From JAMLHH01 sp037189845 (GTDB lineage Bacteria; Bacteroidota; Bacteroidia; Chitinophagales; JADIYW01): a stretch of DNA of 64,000 nucleotides. Shown here in pieces: positions 17,123 through 25,692 of this stretch. Position numbers and translations under genes: made by a program. The notes under the pieces were generated by a model. It was not told where the DNA came from, made no database searches, and was given only the letters and a program-made list of their open reading frames with translations. Within the stretch, counting starts at the first letter, position 1, and each line of letters opens with the position of its first letter. The stretch covers positions 57,543 to 121,542 of the forward strand of contig JBBCIS010000012.1 in assembly GCA_037189845.1 (NCBI GenBank). Reading direction: 5' to 3'.

Positions 17123-17989
17123 TTACTTTGGTGTACTAAGTGATTGCAGCTTTTGGTTAAGTTCTAAGGCTGCATCTCCTGCTCTTGGACTGAATCCATT
17201 CAGATACTGACCATCCATAGCAACGAATGCGTTATTTTTAGCGGCATTTGTTTTATCCATGCCCGGGATCAGCTTCAGACCTTCAGCACCGTTTACACTT
17301 GCTAAACCGCTGTCAAAGATTAAGATAATATCCGGATTAGCTTCTACCAATACTTCAGGAGATAATGGTTTGAATTCTTCAAAACCTGTCACTGCATTCT
17401 GGCCACCTGCCAGCTCAATCATGCTTTTGATTGGAGTATTATCCCCCGCAACCATCAGCATTCCTGCACCTCTTGCATATATGAATAATACTTTCGGCGC
17501 TGGTTCCAGCTTCTGAATCTGAGCAACCTTAGCATCAATATTCTGAATCAAGGCTGCTGCTTTATCTGAAACGCCCAATGTATCTGCCAATGTCTGAATC
17601 AAACTTTTTGCGTCATCCAGATTTTTCGGAGCAGGGAAAAGATATAAGTTAGTTCCTGCTGCTGTCAGTTGTTGCTGTAATTCCGGATTGATTTCTCCTT
17701 CATAAGCAAAAACTACATTTGGACTCATAGACAATATGCCTTCCGCAGAAAGATTTCTTGTATGCCCTGCTTTCGGAAGCTTAAGCACTGACTCGGGAAA
17801 AGTACTGGTGACATCTACTCCGACAATGTTTTTTTCAAAACCCAATGCACTTACGACTTCTGTCAAAGTACCACCCAGCGTAACTAATTTTGTAGTTTCA
17901 TCCACAACAGATTGTGGTTTTTCAGGAGTTTGTTTGCAAGAAGCAAATGTAAAGGCTGCCAGTACAAATGCTAAAAAAAGCTTGTTCAT
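17123..17989 (-). CDS. hmuT: Heme ABC transporter substrate-binding lipoprotein
   Basis: A 288-aa periplasmic binding protein of the cobalamin/heme/siderophore cluster. The signal ends in 'AFTFASC' (lipoprotein Cys18). Conserved features include 'VTLGGTLTEVVSALGFEKN', 'LPKAGHTRNLSAEGILSMSPNVVFA' (first and last parts) and 'LSPEVLVEANPDIILIF'. It captures heme released by the outer membrane receptor and docks on HmuU. It is 8 bases downstream of the first operon gene. Confidence 0.9.
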   Translation of the reverse strand: MNKLFLAFVLAAFTFASCKQTPEKPQSVVDETTKLVTLGGTLTEVVSALGFEKNIVGVDVTSTFPESVLKLPKAGHTRNLSAEGILSMSPNVVFAYEGEINPELQQQLTAAGTNLYLFPAPKNLDDAKSLIQTLADTLGVSDKAAALIQNIDAKVAQIQKLEPAPKVLFIYARGAGMLMVAGDNTPIKSMIELAGGQNAVTGFEEFKPLSPEVLVEANPDIILIFDSGLASVNGAEGLKLIPGMDKTNAAKNNAFVAMDGQYLNGFSPRAGDAALELNQKLQSLSTPK

Positions 17990-17997
17990 ATAATTGA

Positions 17998-19266
17998 TTA
18001 CTTAATCATAATTTTTTGAGTAGCACCATCACCGTTTTGGCTGACACGTACTAAGTACATTCCTGATGATAATTGAGGAACAGAGATGGTTTGCGCTCTG
18101 AAACCTGCATTAGGAGCTAATTGCTGGCTGTAAACAGTTCTACCTGAAAGGTCGATAATGTCCAGACTCAATTTATTAACATTTCTCTGTACATCATAAG
18201 CTACTGTGAACTGACCGTTTGCTGCCGGATTAGGATAAACGCTCAGGCTTACATTGATTTGGTTTTTGCGGTCTGCAATACCTGTGGTAACTTCTAATTT
18301 TTCTTTACCAAACATATTGTTTCCATTTGCAGTACCACCGAAATCACGGAATACAATTCTCCAAACTTCTTTTGTACTAGTATCTTTCGCAAAATATACT
18401 GTAGAGTCAGCGATAGACCACAAAAATGTTACATAGTCAACTGATTTCCATCCGTAACCAATTGTATTGATTTCAGATTTCCATGTTAAACCTGTAGTAT
18501 CCTCAAAAGTTTCAGGATCTTCTACCTCTTTCGCAATAGCAACTACAATGTTGTTATTATGTCTGACACCTGTAGCATTAGCATAAGTGCCATTGTTTTG
18601 AAGTGCTGAATATCTTTGGAAAACCAAGTCCCAATCTGATTTGTTTGGCTCTCTGTTAAATACATCTCCTGTAAGGATATTTATATAACCAAAGTTCTTT
18701 CCTGTCGCAATGTTTTTATTAAAAACAATAGTATCTCTTTGAGTATTTGCCAAATCATCTATGATAATAGTATATTGTCCTATTCTCGACTGCAATTCTT
18801 TAATAAACACTTTTCTGTACTCGTTGCCGATTTTGGCAATGAAAAATCTGATTCCCTCCAGATTATGAGATACTAATGAGTATTCACCCCAGCCGTAATT
18901 ATAATCTACATCGTTTTCTACTTTAGAAAATGCTCCTACAGTCCAATTATTGTCATCGTTATATAATTTTTCCCAGGTACTGTATCCTGTAGTATCCGCA
19001 GTTTCAAAATCAGCAGGAGTACCAGGGTGAACCTTTAACTCGTAACCAGTAACCGGACTATTAAAATGTAGTCCAGCAGACATTGTTCCTGTTTCAAATG
19101 CAATGTGCCAGTCTGCCTGAGGAGCAGATGTTTCCGCACCATCTGCCAGATTATACCATACGTCGTTTGCATATCCTGCTCCTACCGAAACGGTATCTTC
19201 AACCAATTGAGCTTGTGCATTTGTAGCCAGTCCTGCTACAAGTAAAATTTGTAAAAATTGCTTCAT
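17998..19266 (-). CDS. HmuY-like heme-binding protein with T9SS sorting tail
   Basis: A 422-aa secreted protein and the first gene of the heme operon. A signal peptide ends near 'ATNAQA'. The body (about 20-330) has HmuY features: 'DWHIAFETG' near the N terminus, 'SDWDLVFQRYSA' in the middle and 'IGYGWKSVDYVTF' toward the end. A type A T9SS C-terminal domain (about 340-422) follows, with 'LSVYPNPAANGQFTV', 'DIIDLSGRTVYSQ' and a terminal 'YLVRVSQNGDGATQKIMIK'. It should be exported through the outer membrane and anchored or released, so it could scavenge heme outside the cell. It is distinct from the lipoprotein HmuY at the other end of the operon. Confidence 0.82.
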   Translation of the reverse strand: MKQFLQILLVAGLATNAQAQLVEDTVSVGAGYANDVWYNLADGAETSAPQADWHIAFETGTMSAGLHFNSPVTGYELKVHPGTPADFETADTTGYSTWEKLYNDDNNWTVGAFSKVENDVDYNYGWGEYSLVSHNLEGIRFFIAKIGNEYRKVFIKELQSRIGQYTIIIDDLANTQRDTIVFNKNIATGKNFGYINILTGDVFNREPNKSDWDLVFQRYSALQNNGTYANATGVRHNNNIVVAIAKEVEDPETFEDTTGLTWKSEINTIGYGWKSVDYVTFLWSIADSTVYFAKDTSTKEVWRIVFRDFGGTANGNNMFGKEKLEVTTGIADRKNQINVSLSVYPNPAANGQFTVAYDVQRNVNKLSLDIIDLSGRTVYSQQLAPNAGFRAQTISVPQLSSGMYLVRVSQNGDGATQKIMIK

Positions 19267-19275
19267 ATCTGAATG

Positions 19276-19306
19276 TTTAGATTAAGTCTAAATAGAAGCA
19301 AAGTTC
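19276..19306 (-). promoter_or_regulatory. Candidate promoter and operator of the heme operon
   Basis: On the minus strand a near-match to the -10 box, GAACTTTG (19299-19306, seven of eight positions), is followed by a palindrome with perfect 6-bp arms, TTTAGA/TCTAAA around five bases (19276-19292). The palindrome would cover the transcription start and ends 9 bases before the ATG. Its shape resembles operators of DtxR/MntR-type metal repressors, but the regulator is not in the window. Confidence 0.5.
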
Positions 19307-19415
19307 CCCCAGCTATGTCACTTATAAAATCCACCAATCTTGGTAAATTGCCATGACAATTTTTAACAAATCAATACCAAATATTAGGTACTCAACAAGA
19401 GTGTTTTGTAATTTT

Positions 19416-20660
19416 CTAGTAAAACTTCCCGACAAGGACGCTGACATCATCCCCGAAATTCTTCATGCCCTTAAAGTCAATCAAGGTGCTGTAAAGATTT
19501 TTGACAAAGTTTTCTGCACTTTCGTGGCAGTTTCTCATGACTAACGATTTCAATTTATCGTCTCCGAATACTTCAGAATTATTGTTCTCCTGTTCGGTCA
19601 GCCCATCTGTATATGTCAGGATCAGGGCGTCAGGCTTTAATATAATTTTCCCGGTCTGTACTTTAGGGATATGCTCCAGAATACCTAAAAGTGCACATCC
19701 TTTATCCAGCTTGACAACTTCACCGTCGTTAAACAGTAAAGGCGGATTGTGTCCTGCATTCAGATATTCCAGCTCTCTGGTCAGAATATTGTATTTACCT
19801 ATAAATAAGGTAATGAATTTTTCTCCGTTGGTAATGCTAAGGATTTTGGTATTCAGCCTGTCCACCAACTCTCTTCCGTTGCTCATTTCTTTAGGAGGAC
19901 TTGCATTGAGATAAGATTGCAGATTAGCCATCACTAATGCAGCAGCAATTCCTTTTCCGGAAATATCTCCCATACAGAAGATAAATTCATCCTTATTAAT
20001 ATTGATGACATCGTAATAATCTCCGCCAATGCTTCTATGTGGTAAATAGAGACCTGCAAATTCGTAGAGGGTATTTTTAGGAAGACGTTTGGGGATAATC
20101 ATTCCCTGGATCTTGGAAGCCAGCTCCATCTCTTTATCAAACTCCTTTTTCTCCATTTCCTTTTGAAACAGCCGCTTATTTTCTATTGCCATAGTGACAA
20201 TATTGGTAACTACCTGAGCATATTGTAATAAATAGAGCTTGCTTTCAATATTCTGACAATTAATTTCACCCAACAATGCGAATGAAATACCGATATCATT
20301 ATGATATACCGGTATCACATATTCATATCCGCCCAAAGCCTCTTTGTCCTCGTCATTGATTCTTGCAGCTTTTTTATATTTCAAGGCTTTGGATACTTTG
20401 ATCTGAGCATCAGAAATTTGTGTATGCTTATAAACAATCTTTTCCCACTGATCATCGAATTTATATAAAGCCAGATCTTCTACTCCCAGATAATTGGTCA
20501 GACACTGACTGTACAGATCATAAAGGGCATGTATTTCAATATGAGAATTTATCGCCTGTGTCACCGCATAAATACTGGACATGTGACGATGCTTACTCTG
20601 CAATCTAAGCTCTAAACTTTGAATGACTCCCAATCCCTCCTGAGCAAAATCCTGATTCAT
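19416..20660 (-). CDS. SpoIIE-type PP2C phosphatase with GAF-like sensor
   Basis: A 414-aa cytoplasmic protein. The N-terminal half (about 25-175) is a GAF-like domain, followed by a short coiled coil ('KEMEKKEFDKEMELASKIQ') and the PP2C/SpoIIE phosphatase domain (about 190-412). Metal-binding motifs are seen in 'GGDYYDVINI', 'FCMGDISGKGIAAALVMA', 'YLNAGHNPPLL' and 'LILTYTDGLTE'. Such RsbU-like enzymes dephosphorylate anti-sigma-antagonist proteins in partner-switching pathways. No antagonist or anti-sigma gene is in the window. It lies 71 bases downstream of a LuxR-type response regulator on the same strand. Confidence 0.85.
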   Translation of the reverse strand: MNQDFAQEGLGVIQSLELRLQSKHRHMSSIYAVTQAINSHIEIHALYDLYSQCLTNYLGVEDLALYKFDDQWEKIVYKHTQISDAQIKVSKALKYKKAARINDEDKEALGGYEYVIPVYHNDIGISFALLGEINCQNIESKLYLLQYAQVVTNIVTMAIENKRLFQKEMEKKEFDKEMELASKIQGMIIPKRLPKNTLYEFAGLYLPHRSIGGDYYDVININKDEFIFCMGDISGKGIAAALVMANLQSYLNASPPKEMSNGRELVDRLNTKILSITNGEKFITLFIGKYNILTRELEYLNAGHNPPLLFNDGEVVKLDKGCALLGILEHIPKVQTGKIILKPDALILTYTDGLTEQENNNSEVFGDDKLKSLVMRNCHESAENFVKNLYSTLIDFKGMKNFGDDVSVLVGKFY

Positions 20661-20731
20661 AACTACAACACTCTATTAGTAAATATAGAGGATTATATTG
20701 TGGTTTTATAATTATAAATAACATAAATTTG

Positions 20732-21379
20732 CTATTCCGATAATATCATTCCATTTTTCAATGCGAAAAGAATGATTTCCGAGGAGGAATTCACATCCAG
20801 CTTTTTCATAATGTTTTTCTTATGTGTATAAACGGTATGAAGGCTTATATATAGCTGATTAGCAATCTCTTTAGCGGATAGCCCTTTGGCAGTAAGCTGT
20901 ATAATTTCGAGCTCCCTGACAGACAGATTTACACCCACACAATCAGGCTCTTCTTCTTTTACATTTTCCCGGATAATAATGTCAATAATTTTGTGACAGA
21001 TAAATTTTTCTCCTTTAGAAGTAGCAATTAATGCGCTCATGACCTCATCCTCGTCACATTCTTTGGTCAGAAAGCCCAGTGTCCCTGCTGATAATGCTCT
21101 GAAAATATTCCCTTTGTCAGTATCGGAAGAAATTACAAATATTTTGACCTGGGGAGCATTTTCTTTCACCCATTTTAAATCCTCTACTGAAAAGGATTCA
21201 CGCTGAAAATAGTCTATTACCAATATCTCAAAAGCATTCTCCTGAACAAAGCTTTTCAATTCGGCAGAATTAGAACATTCTCCTATACATTTAAATCTTT
21301 TGTCAGCGCTGACAATCTTTCGAATGCCGGATCTGATCAAATATTGAGCATCGGCAATCAGGACTTGAAATTGTTCCAT
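20732..21379 (-). CDS. LuxR/NarL-type response regulator
   Basis: A 215-aa transcription factor. The receiver domain (1-120) has phospho-acceptor Asp56 in 'EILVIDYF', Ser84 and Lys106, but the usual acidic pair is reduced to Asp10 in 'IADAQYLIRSG'. The C-terminal HTH (about 150-213) has 'LSVRELEIIQLTAKGLSAKE', 'LYISLHTVYTHKKNIMKKL' and 'VNSSSEIILFALKNG'. No histidine kinase is adjacent. I chose ATG 21379 rather than a TTG six codons upstream because the domain begins there. The gene diverges from the protease operon at 21506. Confidence 0.85.
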   Translation of the reverse strand: MEQFQVLIADAQYLIRSGIRKIVSADKRFKCIGECSNSAELKSFVQENAFEILVIDYFQRESFSVEDLKWVKENAPQVKIFVISSDTDKGNIFRALSAGTLGFLTKECDEDEVMSALIATSKGEKFICHKIIDIIIRENVKEEEPDCVGVNLSVRELEIIQLTAKGLSAKEIANQLYISLHTVYTHKKNIMKKLDVNSSSEIILFALKNGMILSE

Positions 21380-21416
21380 AATTAAGAATGAATCCAAATT
21401 AGCTTTTTTTTAATTA

Positions 21417-21445
21417 TTGTTATAAAAATTTGTGTTTTACTTTTG
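21417..21445 (+). promoter_or_regulatory. Promoter for the protease operon
   Basis: A TTG at 21417-21419 and TACTTTTG at 21438-21445 (exact TAnnTTTG) are separated by 18 bases, close to the usual Bacteroidota spacing. The predicted start leaves a leader of about 55 bases before ATG 21506. Confidence 0.55.
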
Positions 21446-21505
21446 TGAAATCGTATTATTTTGAAAACTGTTCCACATTCAGGCCATATCTCAATCCCAG
21501 ATTAA

Positions 21506-22666
21506 ATGTATCACGCTCCGTTGATTTCCAATCAGATCATTAAGCAAACCTATAACAAAACCCACCCGCTGCTATGGGAAGAAGTGATCCGGAGCTGGAA
21601 GGAAGGAGCATATAAAAACACAGTTTTCTGCTTACTGAGATTTTTGGGAATTGAGTTGCAAGAGGATAAAGATGTTTATAAAATTCCTCATGGATCCACT
21701 ATTATACATCTGGAATTTCAGCAGGATATTCTCAGAATTTCGGCTCCGTTCCTGTCTGTCGCAGAAAGCATCAAGCTGCCTTTATTCCGGCAGATTCTTC
21801 AGATCAACCACGATCCGCTCAAGCTCAACAGAATAAAGCTTCACGACGAACAGCTGACTTTATATTTCGAAAGTCCTTATCAGCTTTGCGATCCGTATAA
21901 GATTTTTGATGTATTGAAAGAGATATGCATCCACGCAGATTTGTATGATGATACTTTCATCAGAAAGTTCAAAGCCAAAAGAATTGTCCGTCCGAAAGTG
22001 ATTGCCCTTGCAGAAGAATTGTATCCTGTATGCTTAAGTACCTTCAGAAAGATTATATCAGATACAGAAGAAACGCTTCATTTGTTGATACGTGACAGAA
22101 TGAATGAGTTTATCTGGGACAATTTTGTACTGATGCTGCTAAAGATTGATTTTGCCTTGGCTCCGAACGGGCATCTGAAGAGTGATATTGAAAAAACCTT
22201 TGTAGAGCTGCACAGCAATATTGAGCTGAGTGAAAAAATCAATATCGGCAAAAAGGTACTATATAATTTCAAAACGCTGACTGATGAGCAGATTCTAGAA
22301 GATCTCTATAGAATTGAGACTTTCGTACCTCTGAAAGAACTAATTACCCATGAGTCGTTCAGGAATCAGCTTCAGCAAATTGTCATGCAGGTTCAAAGAG
22401 AACATCAGAGAGGAGAATATCTGGCGGCGTATTTTACAACAGTATATCAATTGCTGTACATCTCTTACCAGTTCGATCTGGATGAAAAATGTATGTATGT
22501 TCTTACTGAAATTCTTGCAATAGCTCAAGGCGATATACAGCAGAAGAAAATTCAGCAGATCATACAATTATTGAAAGAAGATATAGAAATCATTCCGCCT
22601 AATGAAATAGAGCTGCCTCAGAATGAGGGGACTCATATTGCTTACACTACCAATCCGGTTTCATGA
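21506..22666 (+). CDS. Unrecognised protein with chaperone-like N-terminal domain
   Basis: I do not recognise this 386-aa protein. It has no signal peptide or membrane segment. Residues about 15-150 alternate strands and helices ('YKIPHGSTIIHLEFQ', 'LRISAPFLSV', 'LTLYFESPYQL') in a way that suggests the YbjN/type III secretion chaperone fold. Residues 160-360 are mostly helical. The C-terminal domain of the protease encoded next has a comparable pattern, so the two proteins may interact or share ancestry. The stop overlaps the protease start by 4 bases (ATGA), which indicates tight coupling. Cytoplasmic; function unknown. Confidence 0.65.
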   Translation: MYHAPLISNQIIKQTYNKTHPLLWEEVIRSWKEGAYKNTVFCLLRFLGIELQEDKDVYKIPHGSTIIHLEFQQDILRISAPFLSVAESIKLPLFRQILQINHDPLKLNRIKLHDEQLTLYFESPYQLCDPYKIFDVLKEICIHADLYDDTFIRKFKAKRIVRPKVIALAEELYPVCLSTFRKIISDTEETLHLLIRDRMNEFIWDNFVLMLLKIDFALAPNGHLKSDIEKTFVELHSNIELSEKINIGKKVLYNFKTLTDEQILEDLYRIETFVPLKELITHESFRNQLQQIVMQVQREHQRGEYLAAYFTTVYQLLYISYQFDLDEKCMYVLTEILAIAQGDIQQKKIQQIIQLLKEDIEIIPPNEIELPQNEGTHIAYTTNPVS

Positions 22667-23739
22667 CAGCAGAATATCCTGAAAAATCCGTATTTAAAAT
22701 AAAAACTGCTTATAACAGCGGCAGTGGTTTTTTATTGGAGAGCTTTCCATACATTATTACCAATCACCATGTAGTAGAAGGTTGTATTATGGTAGCTGTG
22801 GAAGATATTACCCAATCAAAATTTCCTGCAGAGGTCATTTATTCCAACACAGAGCTGGATATTGCATTTCTGAAACCGGAACATATATTCGGATATAAAA
22901 GCCTTCAGTGGACAAAAGGAACAGAACTCAAAGTCAGAGATCGCGTACTGGCACTTGGATTTCCTTTCGGGCTGCCTTTTACTATTACAGAAGGTATCGT
23001 CTCTAATGCAAAACAGTATATAGACGGTCAATATTACATTCAGACGGATGCAGCTATCAATCCCGGCAACAGTGGCGGACCTTTGGTAGATACGCATGGA
23101 AATTTTGCGGGAATGACTACTTCTAAATTTATGCAGGCTGATCATGTCGGCTTTGCAATTCCGGCACAATGGATTCTCAGAGAAATTGATTTTTTCCGTT
23201 CTCAGAACCCGGTTGAAAGAAGTATAAAATGCCAATTCTGCGAGCAATTGATTTCTTTGGAACAGGATTATTGTGAAAATTGCGGTGCAGAAATTGATCC
23301 TTCTAAATTTGGCGAAAAGCCATTAGATCCTTTTGCTGTTTTTGTTGAAAATGCATTGAGCAATATACAAATCAATCCGGTACTGGCCAGAGCAGGACTG
23401 GATGAATGGGAGTTTCATCAGGGAAGCTCGTTTGTAAAAATTTACATCCACCAGAATAAGTACCTGTATGCAATATCGCCTATCAATTATCTGCCATCCA
23501 AAGATATTGGAAAGGTATATGAATACTTATTAAGTGATCCTATTGAGCCATTTCACTTAAGCGTAGATCAGAATCAGATCTATATTTCTTACAGGGTACA
23601 CCTGAGTGATTTATATTCCGAACTGAAAGAAATGATACAGAACAATCTTTCCCGTCTGGCAATAGAAGCTGATAATATGGATGATTTTCTGTCCGTAAAG
23701 TATGGTTGTCCTAAAACCCATTTTTCGAAAGCTGTGTAA
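22663..23739 (+). CDS. Cytoplasmic trypsin-like protease with zinc ribbon
   Basis: A 358-aa HtrA/trypsin-fold protease. The triad is complete: His36 ('TNHHVVEG'), Asp66 ('ELDIAFLK') and Ser137 ('INPGNSGGPL'). No signal peptide precedes the catalytic domain, and no PDZ follows it. Instead residues 190-207 form a zinc ribbon with two CxxC pairs (Cys190, 193, 204, 207). Residues 225-355 form an alpha/beta domain ('FVKIYIHQNKYLYAISPINY', 'QIYISYRVHLSDLY') that looks like the N-terminal domain of the preceding protein. Cytoplasmic location and this domain order are unlike periplasmic DegP. Substrate unknown; a regulated proteolysis role is inferred. Confidence 0.78.
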   Translation: MTAEYPEKSVFKIKTAYNSGSGFLLESFPYIITNHHVVEGCIMVAVEDITQSKFPAEVIYSNTELDIAFLKPEHIFGYKSLQWTKGTELKVRDRVLALGFPFGLPFTITEGIVSNAKQYIDGQYYIQTDAAINPGNSGGPLVDTHGNFAGMTTSKFMQADHVGFAIPAQWILREIDFFRSQNPVERSIKCQFCEQLISLEQDYCENCGAEIDPSKFGEKPLDPFAVFVENALSNIQINPVLARAGLDEWEFHQGSSFVKIYIHQNKYLYAISPINYLPSKDIGKVYEYLLSDPIEPFHLSVDQNQIYISYRVHLSDLYSELKEMIQNNLSRLAIEADNMDDFLSVKYGCPKTHFSKAV

Positions 23740-23795
23740 AGGCTTTTGCTGATTTCTGTACATTCACTACATTGCATTAAACTATTGAGGGCTGA

Positions 23796-24125
23796 ATGTG
23801 GACGATCGTCTTGCTGTTTTTTTCAAATATTTTCATGACGTACGCCTGGTACGGACATCTGAAGGATAATAATATTTCAATGATAAAGCTGGTTTTTATC
23901 AGTTGGGGGATCGCCTTTTTTGAATATCTTTTGATGGTTCCCGCTAACCGGATAGGTTATAAGATGTTCAATGCTTTCGAATTAAAAACGATTCAGGAAG
24001 TTATTTCCCTAACAGTATTTACTGGATTTGCTGTATTTTTTTTAAAAGAAAAGCTCGCCTGGAATTATCTCGTAGGTTTCGTCTTTATCTTTCTGGCAGT
24101 ATTCTTCATTTTCAAAAAATGGTAA
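23796..24125 (+). CDS. DMT-like small membrane protein, DUF486
   Basis: A 109-aa protein with four hydrophobic helices. 'FSNIFMTYAWYGHLK' and 'NRIGYKMFNAFELKTIQEVISLTVF' (start and end of a conserved stretch) identify the DUF486/DMT family, distant relatives of small multidrug transporters. The substrate is unknown. It stands 56 bases after the protease gene and may be transcribed with it. Confidence 0.85.
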   Translation: MWTIVLLFFSNIFMTYAWYGHLKDNNISMIKLVFISWGIAFFEYLLMVPANRIGYKMFNAFELKTIQEVISLTVFTGFAVFFLKEKLAWNYLVGFVFIFLAVFFIFKKW

Positions 24126-24303
24126 TACGTCAATATTGCTGATGCTAAATATGAACCGTATTAAAAAGTTGAACAATCAGTACAGGAACATAAACGGTAT
24201 CAGATTTAATATTTTAGCTATTTATACAAAATTTCCTGAACGAATTTGATTTCTTCAAAATTTAAAGAAGTGATTCAATATAACAAACCTCTGATTTTCA
24301 GAA

Positions 24304-24394
24304 GCATCCATTAAGAAGCCTATCTTATTATTTGGTTGGTTTTGTAAAATAAAGCAGCCATTAAGAAGCCGGATCACCCTTTTCCTTAATGGCT
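24304..24394. repeat. Direct repeat and hairpin between convergent genes
   Basis: CCATTAAGAAGCC occurs at 24308-24320 and again at 24358-24370. The second copy forms the left arm of a hairpin, AGCCATTAAG (24356-24365) with CTTAATGGCT (24385-24394). Lying between converging genes (DUF486 and ridA), the hairpin may end transcription, although the flanking T-runs are weak. The remainder of 24126-24419 is AT-rich with no gene seen. Confidence 0.45.
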
Positions 24395-24419
24395 GGTATG
24401 TTATCGTTTTTGGATCAAA

Positions 24420-24800
24420 TTATCTCACTGCTATGACAGAGATTTCTACGTTGACATTACGCGGAAGCTTTGCTACTTCCACCGTCTCGCGGGCAGGCGG
24501 ATCTGCGCTGAAATATTTGCCATACACTTCATTTACTTTAGGGAAAGTACCCATATCGCTTAAAAAAATGCTGCTTTTCACCACATTGGAAAAATCCATT
24601 TCAGCTTCTCTCAGAATTGCCCGGATATTTTCCATCACTTGCCTGGTTTCCTTCTCAATACTATCCAGGATCAGTGCTCCGGAGAACGCGTCTAATGCAA
24701 TTTGTCCTGAGACAAACAACATTCCGTTCACAAATACAGCCTGGCTGTAAGGACCTATCGGATCCGGTGCGGCCTCAGTATAAATTACTTTTCTTGCCAT
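24420..24800 (-). CDS. ridA: RidA family enamine/imine deaminase
   Basis: A 126-aa protein of the usual RidA length. It hydrolyses reactive enamines and imines such as 2-aminoacrylate formed by PLP enzymes. Active-site residues are visible: Tyr18 in 'GPYSQA', Arg104 in 'PPARETVEVAKLP' and Glu119 in 'NVEISV'. It forms a soluble trimer in the family. Its ATG overlaps the stop of the upstream unknown gene (TAATG), so the two form an operon. Confidence 0.93.
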   Translation of the reverse strand: MARKVIYTEAAPDPIGPYSQAVFVNGMLFVSGQIALDAFSGALILDSIEKETRQVMENIRAILREAEMDFSNVVKSSIFLSDMGTFPKVNEVYGKYFSADPPARETVEVAKLPRNVNVEISVIAVR

Positions 24801-25555
24801 TATTGATTTTCTTCTTTTTTCTTATAAATATAATCGACATACCACATTTCATTCCTGTAGATAATATCTACCATGACCTGTTTGGTGGTTTCATCGTACT
24901 TTGAAAACAGCTGATAACCTCTGTCCAGCAATTCCCTGCCCAAAACTATTCCATCCACATCCTCGGCAGGATAGAGCTTAGGATTTTTCTTCATGGTCTC
25001 AATGACATTATCAAGTATTGCTATAGTTTTAAGTAAAAGCGGCGTATTTACCATCGCTCCGAAAAGGGATTTTACGTCATGGATAAACTGTAAGATCTCA
25101 ACTCTTTCCAGCTGATAGTAGCAATCTTCGTACTCTTCATCTGTCATAGGAGGCTGGATTCCGTTCTTATTGGCAATTTCCGCCATTCCCTGCTCAAACT
25201 TTTTTGCACCTACAAAAGAATCCAAAGATGCCAGACCTGCCTTGAAAGCCTGGAAGAAATGTCTGCCAAACTTAAATAGTGCACCTGCCATATTACCAAA
25301 CAGGCCCCACACTTTTTTGGGTTGTTTGATATATCCGGCCAGATTACCAAAGGCTTTTTCCAATCTTTGACGCTCACCCGGCTCAGGATAAATCGTACCC
25401 AGAAAATATTCCTTTACATCATCTATGATTTCAGGAGTGATAGATGGCGGTATGTCCAATCTTTGTCTGAGATCTTCATACTGATAGCGCTTGGCTACCA
25501 TCTCTCTGAATTTCTCTATGATATGATACTCTTGTGTCTGCGTATTCTGAGGCAT
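24800..25555 (-). CDS. Conserved-looking hypothetical protein
   Basis: I do not recognise this 251-aa soluble protein. It is predominantly helical, with a basic, glycine/phenylalanine-rich central part ('WGLFGNMAGALFKFGRHFF', residues about 83-101) that could be an amphipathic membrane-associated segment. A charged C terminus contains 'DYIYKKKEENQ'. No signal peptide. Translational overlap with ridA suggests related expression but does not tell the function. The start ATG at 25555 follows a 137-base gap from recA. Confidence 0.6.
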   Translation of the reverse strand: MPQNTQTQEYHIIEKFREMVAKRYQYEDLRQRLDIPPSITPEIIDDVKEYFLGTIYPEPGERQRLEKAFGNLAGYIKQPKKVWGLFGNMAGALFKFGRHFFQAFKAGLASLDSFVGAKKFEQGMAEIANKNGIQPPMTDEEYEDCYYQLERVEILQFIHDVKSLFGAMVNTPLLLKTIAILDNVIETMKKNPKLYPAEDVDGIVLGRELLDRGYQLFSKYDETTKQVMVDIIYRNEMWYVDYIYKKKEENQ

Positions 25556-25692
25556 AAGTTTGTTTTAGTATTGGGTATCGTATTGAGGCAGCCTGATCGC
25601 AGACAAGGGCTACCCTGGTCTCTGCAGTCAATGGCCGGCTGTTTTATCACTATCGATTTCGTTAACAAATTTGTCCTTCGTCCCTCGTACTT

